Shown: in pieces, positions 31,236 through 40,077 of the stretch
Layout of the letters: each line of letters begins with the position of its first letter
How positions within the stretch are numbered: the first letter of the stretch is position 1
Program-made: the position numbers and the translations under genes
Source: Pilosibacter fragilis
Lineage (GTDB): Bacteria > Bacillota > Clostridia > Lachnospirales > Lachnospiraceae
Direction: 5' to 3'
Length of the DNA: 64,000 nt
Assembly: GCF_032490495.1 (NCBI RefSeq)
Contig: NZ_JAVYJB010000002.1
Span: 62,001 to 126,000 of the forward strand
Notes under the pieces: model-generated
Told to the model about the DNA's origin: nothing
The model's input: the letters and a program-made list of their open reading frames with translations, nothing else
Database searches by the model: none

Positions 31236-32129
31236 TTATCCTTTGTACGATGCAAGCTCCACTTCGTCCCTACATCCGGTCATATTCAGTACCTGTCGGA
31301 TGACATCCTGCATATTGTACTGACTGATCAGATCGTCATCATATACCGGATTCCAGGTCATGGAAGTGACATCAAAGTAGAATCTCGTGATATCTGTATC
31401 GACATAAATCCGCTTGACTTTCCAGTTTTTCGGATGCTCGTAATAACGGACGCTTTTGACCTTGCAGGTTGCCCCGTTTCCGGTCACTTCTGCCGGTTTG
31501 CATAAATCCAGACATTTGTTGGCTACCAGAATGGTTGCCAGCGTATCGGATTCTGCGTTATGGAATGCCTCTATCTGATCCGTCACCTGGAAGTGCTCCG
31601 CCAATGTCACGAGCTTCTGGTTTTTTAACTGACCGGGTTTGAACAGTGTTTTGACCAGAGCATAAATATCCATGGACATTTTGGGTTTCCATGCATAACC
31701 ATAGCGCTGGTACATCTGCTGCATAAACAGATCATCAAACTTGCCATTGTTGTATCCGATCACCGGATAATTTTCGAAGAACCCGACAATCTCTCTGATT
31801 ACTTCCGATTCTTTCGGCTGGGTTGCAAGAAAACGATCCGTGATACCGGTAAGCTCCACGATTTTCTGTGGAAGCTGATAGCCAGGGTTGATATACCAGC
31901 TCTGGGAACAAATCTCATCCAGTCCATACGGCGATACAGCACAAAGTCTAGCCGCTACCTGGATCGGGTGATTGATTGCCGGATTTAACCCAGTTGTCTC
32001 CAAGTCATAAACAATGGCCATCAGCTCCGTGTTTAAAAATTTACGGTACTGCGTTGCTGCGGCCATGGAAGAATATACATTTGCCATGTTTCTAACAGGG
32101 AGCTGCGATCTGGCAGCTCCCTCCTGCAT
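31236..32129 (-). CDS. DnaQ-like 3'-5' exonuclease
   Basis: 297 residues, start ATG 32129 after AAAGGAGACCTGTAG; ATG 32087 (MANVYSSMAAATQ) is an alternative. DEDDh exonuclease motifs: Exo I AIVYDLETTGLNP (Asp, Glu), Exo II IGYNNGKFDDLFM (Asp), Exo III AFHNAESDTLATI (His, Asp). The C-terminal 80 residues are an extra beta domain (KVKRIYVDTDITRFYFDVTS). It resembles the proofreading epsilon subunit and is encoded close to DnaE, so it probably proofreads for this plasmid polymerase or trims primers. Confidence 0.85.
   Translation of the reverse strand: MQEGAARSQLPVRNMANVYSSMAAATQYRKFLNTELMAIVYDLETTGLNPAINHPIQVAARLCAVSPYGLDEICSQSWYINPGYQLPQKIVELTGITDRFLATQPKESEVIREIVGFFENYPVIGYNNGKFDDLFMQQMYQRYGYAWKPKMSMDIYALVKTLFKPGQLKNQKLVTLAEHFQVTDQIEAFHNAESDTLATILVANKCLDLCKPAEVTGNGATCKVKSVRYYEHPKNWKVKRIYVDTDITRFYFDVTSMTWNPVYDDDLISQYNMQDVIRQVLNMTGCRDEVELASYKG
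32098..32121 (-). promoter_or_regulatory. Stem-loop near the exonuclease start
   Basis: GGGAGCTGC CAGATC GCAGCTCCC, perfect 9-bp stem. It lies in codons 3-12 if translation starts at 32129, or between GGAGG and the start if it begins at 32087. Confidence 0.5.
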
Positions 32130-32146
32130 CTACAGGTCTCCTTTCT

Positions 32147-33214
32147 TTAGCACTCTCCGCTTTTTACAAATGTTTCATCTGCGATCGGAATATGATAGTA
32201 ATCCATGTATGCGCGTACCTTCGGCTGGATTGCCATCAGTTCATCGGTCAGCTTGTTCTGGGAATAGATACTGCGCAGAATAGAACGTCCTGCTTCAATT
32301 TTCAGCAGATCACTGACTCGATTCTCCTCACGATGTTTGAACAGTGCAACCGGAACACGCACGTCTTCCGGTTTTCCCATATTCTGAGTCTGTTGGCCAT
32401 TATTCTGCGGCTGCGGTGTCGGACGATTCTGCTGCGGGCCATTCTGTCCGCTTGAACGTGCCGTGTCTGCATTCTGCTGCGGAGCACGATTACCGGAACC
32501 CTGACCCGGAGCATTGGACTGTGTCTGGTTCTGGTTGCGTGTTCCCGGCATTACCGGATTACTTCCGGGCGCAGTCTGCTGTCCTGCCGACGGATGGTTC
32601 TGCTGCGGCTGTCCCTGCCCCTGCTGGACACCCTGTCCATTCGGACGGCTCGTGCCTGCATTCTGCTGCGGAGTACGGTTGCCAGGGTTCTGCGCAGGCG
32701 TATTGCACTGTGGCTGGTTCTGATTGTACGTTCCCGGCATTACCGGATTGCTGCCAGGCTTCTGCTGTCCCTGACGATTCTGCTGCTGATTTACAGCAGA
32801 AGGACGGCCCTGCTGCGGAGGCACATTCTGTCCATTCTGACGGGATGTACCTGCATTTTGCTGAGTCCGGTTATTTCCGCCAGCAGCCTGATTTGCCTGG
32901 TTCTGACCCTGGGTAACATTTGATGTATTCTGAGTCTGTGCTTCAGATGCTCCGGTCCGTACGATATACAAACTCTCGTCCACTTCTTTGTTAAAATAAG
33001 CACTGAGTGCCATATATCCTGCATGTTCCTGCGCGGTTGCGATGTCAGCATCCGCCGCGAAACGACAGATGCGTGCGCCCTTCTTATCGCTCACCACGCA
33101 TTTCATGGCAAAGAGGCTGCCAACCGGAGCTGCTGGCTCATAATCAACGAATACCTCCATTTTTCTTGCCTGCGCTTCCAGTTCCATAAATTCCTTTTTC
33201 ATTTTGTGTACCAT
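32147..33214 (-). CDS. Gln/Asn/Pro-rich disordered protein
   Basis: 355 residues, start ATG 33214 after AAGGAGACAGTGTC. A folded N-domain of about 95 residues (KMEVFVDYEPAAPVGSLFAM, MALSAYFNKEVDES), then about 170 residues of low-complexity Gln/Asn/Pro/Gly. Within these, about 60-residue units recur, each with GSNPVMPGT(Y/R)NQNQ and QQNA(G/D)T(S/A)R-(P/S)-(N/S)-GQ. A folded C-domain follows (LKIEAGRSILRSIYSQNKLT). It is cotranscribed with the exonuclease and lies next to dnaE. The linker may tether replication proteins or form condensates; that is inference. Confidence 0.75.
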   Translation of the reverse strand: MVHKMKKEFMELEAQARKMEVFVDYEPAAPVGSLFAMKCVVSDKKGARICRFAADADIATAQEHAGYMALSAYFNKEVDESLYIVRTGASEAQTQNTSNVTQGQNQANQAAGGNNRTQQNAGTSRQNGQNVPPQQGRPSAVNQQQNRQGQQKPGSNPVMPGTYNQNQPQCNTPAQNPGNRTPQQNAGTSRPNGQGVQQGQGQPQQNHPSAGQQTAPGSNPVMPGTRNQNQTQSNAPGQGSGNRAPQQNADTARSSGQNGPQQNRPTPQPQNNGQQTQNMGKPEDVRVPVALFKHREENRVSDLLKIEAGRSILRSIYSQNKLTDELMAIQPKVRAYMDYYHIPIADETFVKSGEC

Positions 33215-33287
33215 GACACTGTCTCCTTTCTTGAAAAAGGAGCCTTAACTGCTTTTTTTCTCGGCTCCTTGTAAATATTTTCAAGTG

Positions 33288-33295
33288 AATTATGG
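33288..33295 (-). promoter_or_regulatory. CCATAATT box of the Gln/Asn-rich protein operon
   Basis: CATCTCCTTCCATAATT, 74 bases before the start. The palindrome GGAGTCAGATGACTCC lies just upstream (33333-33348). Confidence 0.6.
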
Positions 33296-33363
33296 AAGGA
33301 GATGTCACGAAAAACGGTAGAGCTTTTTACATGGAGTCAGATGACTCCACAATGGAGGATATA

Positions 33364-33393
33364 TAACAAAAAGCAGGGTTTCCCCTGCTTTTC
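33364..33393 (-). terminator. Terminator of dnaE
   Basis: AAAGCAGGG GAAA CCCTGCTTT followed by TTG on the minus strand, just after the dnaE stop. Confidence 0.85.
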
Positions 33394-33408
33394 GTAAGAC
33401 ATATTTCA

Positions 33409-36400
33409 TCAGCCAAAATCTCTCATCACCGGTTTCTTCTGGCAGATGTTGTATAATTCCTTGCTGTTTAAAACACTGGCGGATAACCGCAGATCACAGT
33501 TTCGGAATTCTCCCATCATCATGTCATAGATCTTACACGGATATCCTTTTTTTGCAATGTGCGGTTTCAGCATATTTTGCAGTTCACCGCCAAACATGGA
33601 TTTCTTTGCAAAGATCAGAATGGTTTTGGTACGCTGGTGAAGTTCGGAAACCCCGTCCAGTTTTAATTTTTTCGTACCGTCATCTTCCACCATGATACTT
33701 CCCGTAATCCGAACGACCGTGTCATCCGCAAGGCTTTCACCTACAGCTGCAAATTCTTTGGTGAAGCAGCAGACATTGATTGAACCGGAACAGTCTTCCA
33801 GTGTAAAGAATGACATTGGGGCTCCGTCTGCCTTACGGTAGCGGATCCGATAATCGCTGATCATGCCTGTTACTGATAATTTTTCTCTCCTTCCTGCCGT
33901 TAAGGCATCAATAATCGGAACGGCGCCACACTTTTCCGGTTCCGGATAAAGTTCCATCGGATTCATACTGACAAATACACTCAGGCGGTCGCGTTCTTTT
34001 TTCAGTCGTTCCATGCCGTCTTCGCAGATATCCGTGTCCGGAACCAGTTCTTTTAATTTGGCCTTGCTTTCCTTAATTTTTGCCTCATACGAAGCAATTT
34101 TTTTTGGGTCATACTGTTTTTCCAGACGTTTTCTCTGGTCTTTGATTTTTTTCATGACCGTGAGATATTCCGGAATCATCGCCGTAATGGCAGCTCTGTT
34201 TGTACAGAATGAATCGAAAGCTCCGGCATCCGTAAAATTGGTCAGGATTGTTTTTCCGGCGTCCGTCCGAAGGATGAAATCCTGTATGGACTTAAATGCA
34301 CCGCCTTTTGCACGCACCTGTTCCACTCCGTCAACCGATTTGCCGAGCCCCTTAATGCTTCCGAGTCCGAACACAATATTTCCATCATGCAGGGAAAATC
34401 CCTGTTCTGACAGATTGATATCCGGTGCTTTGATACCGATCCCCATTGTCTTTAAATCGCGGATCAGACCCGGGAGTTTATCAAAATCTGTATTATTCAT
34501 AACGGACTTCATATATTCTCTCGGGTAGTAATATTTTAACCAGGCCGTCTGGTATGCCACCACGGCGTAGCACGCCGCGTGACTTTTGTTAAATGCATAT
34601 TTGGCAAAGTCCGTCATCTCATCAAACAGTTCATTTGCCGCTGTCACGGAGATGTTATTCGCCACGCATCCGGCGATATTGCGTTCCGGATCTCCGTTTA
34701 AGAAGGATGAACGCTCTGCACGGAGGACCGAATCTTTTTTCTTACTCATGGCACGGCGTACAAGATCCGCCTGTCCAAGTGAATAACCGGCCAGGGAACG
34801 GAAAATCTCCTGCACCTGTTCCTGATAGGTTATGGAACCGTAAGTGCTCTTTAAAATTGGTTCCAATTCCGGCGTCAGATAACTGACCTGTTTTCTCCCG
34901 TTTTTGACCGCAATTACATCCGGTAAAAACTGCAAAGGTCCCGGACGGAACATGGCCACAAGAAGAATCAGGTCAAAGATACTGTCCGGACCAAACTGCT
35001 GCAGCATTTGTTTCATACCGTTTGACTCCAACTGGAATACGGAATTCGTCATTCCGGGGGCGATGATTCTGGAAAACACATTCGGATCATCATAGGAAAT
35101 ACGGTCCATATCAACCAGTTTTCCGGAAGTCTTAAAGATTTCGCGCAGCGTCTCGGTAATGACGGTCAGGTTGTTCAGGCCCAGGAAATCCATTTTGAGA
35201 AGTCCTATCTCCTCTGCCTGTGTCATATCACACTGTGTCATCATGATGTCATTCTTTCGGTTGTAGACCAGTGGAACATAATCTTCAACCGGTTTCCCGT
35301 CCGTGATGATGACGCCAGCCGCATGTTGTCCGATCTGCGTCATGCATCCTTCAATCAGAATGGCATAACGGATAATCTCGTGAGCAACTTTATCGGAATC
35401 AAACGCCTGATACAACTCCGTTTCAATTTTCTTAAGGTTCATGTGCAGTTCGTCATCGGACAGTTCCACTGCTTTTTTTGAAACTGTATTGACGACGCCA
35501 AGGAACGCCGTGGAATCCCCGTTTTTCTGGATACCGTATGCACGGCCAGCTGTCTGGATCGCCGCTTTACCGGTCTGTTTTCCGCGCGTCATAATACCGG
35601 CTACAGATTTCTCACCGTATTTATGCTTGACATAACGGATAACATAAGGACGGATATTCGTTTCGATGTCGCAGTCTATATCTGGCATGGTTACTCGTTC
35701 CGGATTTAAGAATCTCTCAAACAAGAGCCCGTATTTTAACGGATCGATGTTGGTGATTCCAACCAGGTAACACACCAGGCTTCCCGCCGCGGAACCACGG
35801 CCTGGGCCGACTGTTTCTCCAGGCAGATTTGCTGTATAGCGTTCAATCGCTTCGATATCAAAACTTAAAGCAAGTTTTTCCTGTTCCGGATCGGACATAT
35901 CCAGCTTCCCAGCTGCTCTTGCATAGCGTAGGAAATCTTCAACGATACAGTGATAATCTGCATAGCCCATGGAACAGATTACATCCAGCTCATGTTCCAG
36001 ACGCTCATAGCCTTCCTTTTCATCTGGAAACCCATTCGGGTATTTTTTCGGAATCCCCTCATAGGCCATACGACGTAGGTATTCTTCCGGTGTGGAACCA
36101 TCCGGTGTTTTAAAAGATGGATAATGCTTTTCTTTCGGCAATGCAACATGACACTGAGATGTGATCCGCCCGATATTTTCAAATGCCTCGTTCACTTTTG
36201 CTTTTGGAATAATCTTACCAACCCATTCTTTCAATTCTTCATCGGTTTTCAGATACATCTCGTAATCTGACGCGCTCGGGGTTTCCCAGTCTTTTAGAAA
36301 TCTGGTGGTACGGATAATGGATCGTGCCAGGACATCATCTCCGGAGGATGTCGGAATATGAGCATCATTCGCCAGAACGGACGGGATGCCAAGCTCGTCA

Positions 36401-37452
36401 GAAAGCGCTGCCAGTCTCGGCATGATTTCTGTTTCTGTCTGGAATCCGTGGTACTGCAGTTCCACATAAAAATCGTCTGATCCAAACGTTTCACGATACC
36501 ATTCTGCTTCCCTGCGTACAAAGTCGTCAATCTTTTCATTCGGGATTCGATGGCTGTTTGCTTCATCAATCTTATCCTGGAGAGCCTGCCATTTGGCAAT
36601 TTCTTTTTCCGACTGTTTCACAACCGGTGCCAGGCGGCTTTTTTCTCCAGTCAACGCCTCTTTTTTGCTCGTTTCAAGCGCAAGTTTTTTTGCAGCCTCT
36701 TTTTTGGCTTCCACGACTTCATCATACGCAGCCTGTGCTGCTGCTCGTTTGGCACTCCCTTCTGCTGCTGCGTAAATCTTTTTTTCAAGAGCTGCTGTCG
36801 GTTTCCCCGATTGTTTTTTATACGCAGTAATTCGCTTGGCGCTTTCCTGTAATGTCTTTTCAATCCAGTCCAGACGGGTGCGGTTGTGAAGATAGCCAGG
36901 TGACGTCGGGGTCTCCAATCCGGACTGCGACGTCTTCAGCTTTTCGACTTTCTTCGCAATCTCATCATTCATACTGTAAAGAGATGCCAGTACACCGGAG
37001 ACGCAGGCGGATGTTGCAACGACATGACCGTGACCCGGGGCGCCCGGCCCAAAGTATTTACGCAGGATGTCTTTGTTCATACGCGCAAATCCCTGGGAAT
37101 CCATGCGCTCATTACTTTCGCTGACTGCTTTGATCAGCGCTTTAAATCCGTACTCATAGTCTTTGGCCATCAGGATCAGGTGCATACGTTTTTCCTCTGT
37201 GCCCTCTCCCGGTTTTGCATCCTCCTGCACATAAGCTTCCACACCAAAAATAGCATTGATGTCATATTTTGCGCACTCTTCAGCAAAGCGGAGGTACCCG
37301 GTCATCACACCATGATCCGTCAGGGCGACCGCCGGTGCACCAAGTTCCGCGGCACGTTTGACCAGCGTTTCTACCGTCATGACGGAATCGCGATTGGACT
37401 CATCCGTATGACAATGCAGGAAACCATATTTTACTTTTCTTTCTTCGTTCAT
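33409..37452 (-). CDS. dnaE: DNA polymerase III alpha subunit (DnaE) with PHP domain
   Basis: 1347 residues, start ATG 37452. The PHP domain keeps its metal ligands: HCHTD (13-17), TDHG, GVEAYV, the Cys of SACVSG and NDAH (362-365). Polymerase core: GETVGPGRGSAAGSLVCYL and the catalytic MPDIDCDIE (about 587-594). Helix-hairpin-helix and an OB fold (TGMISDYRIRYR...FTLEDCSGSI) follow. About 145 residues of Lys/Ala/Glu coiled coil (162-305) are inserted in the PHP domain, making it longer than the usual 1100-1160. It should replicate the plasmid; intact PHP ligands suggest its own proofreading. Single-gene unit with its own promoter box and terminator. Confidence 0.95.
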   Translation of the reverse strand: MNEERKVKYGFLHCHTDESNRDSVMTVETLVKRAAELGAPAVALTDHGVMTGYLRFAEECAKYDINAIFGVEAYVQEDAKPGEGTEEKRMHLILMAKDYEYGFKALIKAVSESNERMDSQGFARMNKDILRKYFGPGAPGHGHVVATSACVSGVLASLYSMNDEIAKKVEKLKTSQSGLETPTSPGYLHNRTRLDWIEKTLQESAKRITAYKKQSGKPTAALEKKIYAAAEGSAKRAAAQAAYDEVVEAKKEAAKKLALETSKKEALTGEKSRLAPVVKQSEKEIAKWQALQDKIDEANSHRIPNEKIDDFVRREAEWYRETFGSDDFYVELQYHGFQTETEIMPRLAALSDELGIPSVLANDAHIPTSSGDDVLARSIIRTTRFLKDWETPSASDYEMYLKTDEELKEWVGKIIPKAKVNEAFENIGRITSQCHVALPKEKHYPSFKTPDGSTPEEYLRRMAYEGIPKKYPNGFPDEKEGYERLEHELDVICSMGYADYHCIVEDFLRYARAAGKLDMSDPEQEKLALSFDIEAIERYTANLPGETVGPGRGSAAGSLVCYLVGITNIDPLKYGLLFERFLNPERVTMPDIDCDIETNIRPYVIRYVKHKYGEKSVAGIMTRGKQTGKAAIQTAGRAYGIQKNGDSTAFLGVVNTVSKKAVELSDDELHMNLKKIETELYQAFDSDKVAHEIIRYAILIEGCMTQIGQHAAGVIITDGKPVEDYVPLVYNRKNDIMMTQCDMTQAEEIGLLKMDFLGLNNLTVITETLREIFKTSGKLVDMDRISYDDPNVFSRIIAPGMTNSVFQLESNGMKQMLQQFGPDSIFDLILLVAMFRPGPLQFLPDVIAVKNGRKQVSYLTPELEPILKSTYGSITYQEQVQEIFRSLAGYSLGQADLVRRAMSKKKDSVLRAERSSFLNGDPERNIAGCVANNISVTAANELFDEMTDFAKYAFNKSHAACYAVVAYQTAWLKYYYPREYMKSVMNNTDFDKLPGLIRDLKTMGIGIKAPDINLSEQGFSLHDGNIVFGLGSIKGLGKSVDGVEQVRAKGGAFKSIQDFILRTDAGKTILTNFTDAGAFDSFCTNRAAITAMIPEYLTVMKKIKDQRKRLEKQYDPKKIASYEAKIKESKAKLKELVPDTDICEDGMERLKKERDRLSVFVSMNPMELYPEPEKCGAVPIIDALTAGRREKLSVTGMISDYRIRYRKADGAPMSFFTLEDCSGSINVCCFTKEFAAVGESLADDTVVRITGSIMVEDDGTKKLKLDGVSELHQRTKTILIFAKKSMFGGELQNMLKPHIAKKGYPCKIYDMMMGEFRNCDLRLSASVLNSKELYNICQKKPVMRDFG

Positions 37453-37497
37453 AACTTGTCTTACTCCTCCCTCAAATTTCTTTCACAGGTTCGTGTA

Positions 37498-37505
37498 AAT
37501 TATGG
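37498..37505 (-). promoter_or_regulatory. CCATAATT box of dnaE
   Basis: TATCTTCTTCCATAATT, 46 bases before the start. Confidence 0.65.
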
Positions 37506-37531
37506 AAGAAGATAGTAAAAAGCTGGACGAC

Positions 37532-37560
37532 AAAAAACCGCCCTGTGGCCAGGACGGTTT
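37532..37560 (-). terminator. Terminator of the MoxR-VWA operon
   Basis: ACCGTCCTG GCCA CAGGGCGGT followed by TTTTTTG on the minus strand. Confidence 0.9.
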
Positions 37561-37568
37561 CTGAAAGG

Positions 37569-38042
37569 TTACAAAATAGCTGTTGCGAGGGCGCGCAGTT
37601 CGGTTTCGCCTTTGGTGTTGAAAACAAACGCGAGATTCCCCGTGTGATATTTTTTCGCTACGGTTTCCCGTAATTTCCTGTTCGCGCTCTGTGCTTCCAG
37701 AAAAGTCTTCAGTTCAAAGTAATTCATCCGGTAAGGATCCGGCCGCTGTGCCATCATATTTGCACGGTCCGTATGCTCTTCCTCCAACCGGACGGTTCGC
37801 ATGTCGCCACTGCGACGATTTTCCTGAATGAATTTTGCCGGTTTGGCCTGTGACATTTCTTTCATATTCTCAATGTCCGGGCGTTCCTTCGGAATCGGCG
37901 CTGGCGGAGAGAGATGCTCTACTTTTGGAATATTACCACCGATCATAGACATGACCATGCCTTCCAATTCCTTCCCGGCATTTTCCAACACGATGACGAG
38001 CTGGTTCCCGTCCCGGAATACTTTCATACTTTCATAATTCAT
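37569..38042 (-). CDS. Unidentified 157-residue protein of the MoxR-VWA operon
   Basis: Start ATG 38042 after AAAGGAGACAGTAGT. The N-terminal part is globular (MKVFRDGNQLVIVLENAGKE), followed by a Pro-rich linker (HLSPPAPIPKERPD), then a C-terminal helical domain (MNYFELKTFLEAQSANRKLR, AKKYHTGNLAFVFNTKG). It follows the VWA gene by 17 bases and is the last gene of the operon. No family recognised; probably an adaptor or substrate of the MoxR-VWA pair. Confidence 0.7.
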   Translation of the reverse strand: MNYESMKVFRDGNQLVIVLENAGKELEGMVMSMIGGNIPKVEHLSPPAPIPKERPDIENMKEMSQAKPAKFIQENRRSGDMRTVRLEEEHTDRANMMAQRPDPYRMNYFELKTFLEAQSANRKLRETVAKKYHTGNLAFVFNTKGETELRALATAIL

Positions 38043-38059
38043 ACTACTGTCTCCTTTCT

Positions 38060-40036
38060 CTAATCCCAACCGTCCACAACCGTTGTGAGCCTCCCCACAA
38101 TCTGTTCGAACATATTCGCGGGATTTTTCACTTCCACATAATATTCTTCCCCGTACATCCGATGGAATGTTTCTTTTTTAGTCGTGCCGATACCAAATCC
38201 TATTACGTCGATATCTGCCAATCTTGCTTCCATAACAGCGGTTGTGTTTTCTCTGATTCCCATTTCCACACTGTCGTAAAAAGAAGGCAGGCCGTCAGAC
38301 AGCACAAACAGGAGTTTATGTCGTTCCGGGCGTTCTTCCAGAAGTTTTGCGGCGTAGCGGATGCTGTAAGAATCAAAATTGCATCCATCTGCTTTAAAAC
38401 TCACCAGGCGATGCCGTTCGGTTTCCGTATTGTCCCAGCGGATGTAATGGGTCTGTATTGGTTTCCTGCCTTCCACATGGAAGCTGAAAAAATAAAACGG
38501 AATATCGAGTTCGGCAAAAATTTCAGCCAGCGCAACAACCGTATACAGTTCTCTGGTTAATTTTTCCCCAGCCATACTGCCTGAATGATCGCCGATCACG
38601 GTGACGCACATATCCGCTTTATGTCCTTGCGCCCGGCGTTTCTGAAACATTTTTGAGCTCAGCCTGCCGGAAGCAAAACGGTTCATGTCAGCACGTCCGC
38701 TCTCACAGTGTATTTTACGAACCCTGTCAGAAAGAAAAATTTCCCGTAGTTCTGACACGGTTCCGGCGATTCCACCCTGCATCGTGTGCAGAATTTTGTC
38801 ATAACGCTGTACATGCTTTGGACTAGGCTCTGAAGCATATCTGTTTATTGCCTGAATATGCCGATATTCCGATTTGTTATTCAGTTCTTCGAACTGGTCG
38901 AAGTCGCGGTAATACTGTTTTTTGTCCGTTGCATTTGTTTCAGGTTCATGCATATATGAACGAATACCTTCCAGGATATTTTCTCGGTCTTTTTCCAAAA
39001 GTTCCGGCATTTCCGGTATCTCCTGGTTCCAGATAGAATCCTGTTCTGGCGTCTGACCATTGTTGTCCGCATGCGCTGCGCTACTCTGCCCTGTCTGGAC
39101 CGCGCTATCATCCGGATGGTTGTCGCCATTATTTTTACTCTTTGCAGACGCATCCGTTACCGGACGCTCATGATTTGACTGGCTCTGGCCCTGTTCCGCT
39201 TCCAGACGTTTCATGGTTTGCGTACGTCTGTTCTGTGTTGGTGTGCTGTCATTGCAGGTTCCACGGCTCCCGGTTCCGGAAGCCTCCCGGTCGGCGCCAC
39301 TTTTCCCGCGCTTTTCCATTGTTTGAGCAATCTGCGACTCCATCTCTTCTTTCTTTTTCTCGGAATATCCGGCCCACAACCTTGCACATTCCGCATAAAT
39401 CGGAAATACGGCGTCAATTCGTTTCTTTGGATCCATTTCATTGATTGCATCATAAAATGGTCTGGCGATCTTTAAAAAAATACCGCGGGCTGACTGGAAG
39501 GAAAAATTACCTTTCAGAATGCCGAGATCCCCAAACTGGATTAGCGCATTGATCACTTCCTCGATTGGATAGCGGCAGCCTTTCTGAAAGTCACCGGACA
39601 GTTCGTAAATTTTGCGGATCGTATAACCCAGTGCCGCAAGCGGTGTGCCACCGATGACTCTGGACGCCATATTTTCAATGGCTGGATCTTCTACCAGGTT
39701 CACAAAAATACAGTACATCCGGATATCCAGTTCTGTCTTCAACAGTTTTGTCCTGGAAAGTGTGCTGATGGAGCGCTGCATGTAACTGAAATTTGTGAAT
39801 ACCTGATGCAGCGCCTCATGCACACATACTCCATAACGCAGCGTCGCCGCTTCTTTTTCATCAATCATCTGGAACAGCGGATGTTTTCTGGCTACATATA
39901 CCGTATTCCCGGCTTTTGTGTAGCCAAGCTTGCCGTCCTCCGCTTCCAGTACGTGCATCTCCCTTCCAACGATACCGGTCACAATTCCGGAGTACATATT
40001 TTTCTCCGCTTCCCAGCGGACTGTTTCTTTATCCAT
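38060..40036 (-). CDS. CobT-like VWA protein with HExxH motif
   Basis: 658 residues, start ATG 40036 after GAAAGAGGAAATCAC. The N-domain contains VCVHEALHQVFTNF (HExxH at about 73-77) and VEDPAIENMASRVIGG, together like a zinc metallopeptidase. The middle is a charged disordered linker. The C-terminal von Willebrand A domain has the MIDAS GDHSGSMAGEKL, then VSFKADGCNFDS and FVLSDGLPS. VWA proteins of this type work with MoxR AAA+ ATPases, and one is encoded just upstream. Likely a metal-dependent chaperone or protease system that remodels a plasmid complex; peptidase activity is inference. Confidence 0.8.
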   Translation of the reverse strand: MDKETVRWEAEKNMYSGIVTGIVGREMHVLEAEDGKLGYTKAGNTVYVARKHPLFQMIDEKEAATLRYGVCVHEALHQVFTNFSYMQRSISTLSRTKLLKTELDIRMYCIFVNLVEDPAIENMASRVIGGTPLAALGYTIRKIYELSGDFQKGCRYPIEEVINALIQFGDLGILKGNFSFQSARGIFLKIARPFYDAINEMDPKKRIDAVFPIYAECARLWAGYSEKKKEEMESQIAQTMEKRGKSGADREASGTGSRGTCNDSTPTQNRRTQTMKRLEAEQGQSQSNHERPVTDASAKSKNNGDNHPDDSAVQTGQSSAAHADNNGQTPEQDSIWNQEIPEMPELLEKDRENILEGIRSYMHEPETNATDKKQYYRDFDQFEELNNKSEYRHIQAINRYASEPSPKHVQRYDKILHTMQGGIAGTVSELREIFLSDRVRKIHCESGRADMNRFASGRLSSKMFQKRRAQGHKADMCVTVIGDHSGSMAGEKLTRELYTVVALAEIFAELDIPFYFFSFHVEGRKPIQTHYIRWDNTETERHRLVSFKADGCNFDSYSIRYAAKLLEERPERHKLLFVLSDGLPSFYDSVEMGIRENTTAVMEARLADIDVIGFGIGTTKKETFHRMYGEEYYVEVKNPANMFEQIVGRLTTVVDGWD

Positions 40037-40077
40037 GTGATTTCCTCTTTCCGTATAAGATTGTTCGCATACTGCGA

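Noticed and set aside
32147..33214. Short repeats resembling a CRISPR array
   Set aside because: The repeats are in frame and code for a Gln/Asn/Pro-rich linker; spacing is not CRISPR-like.
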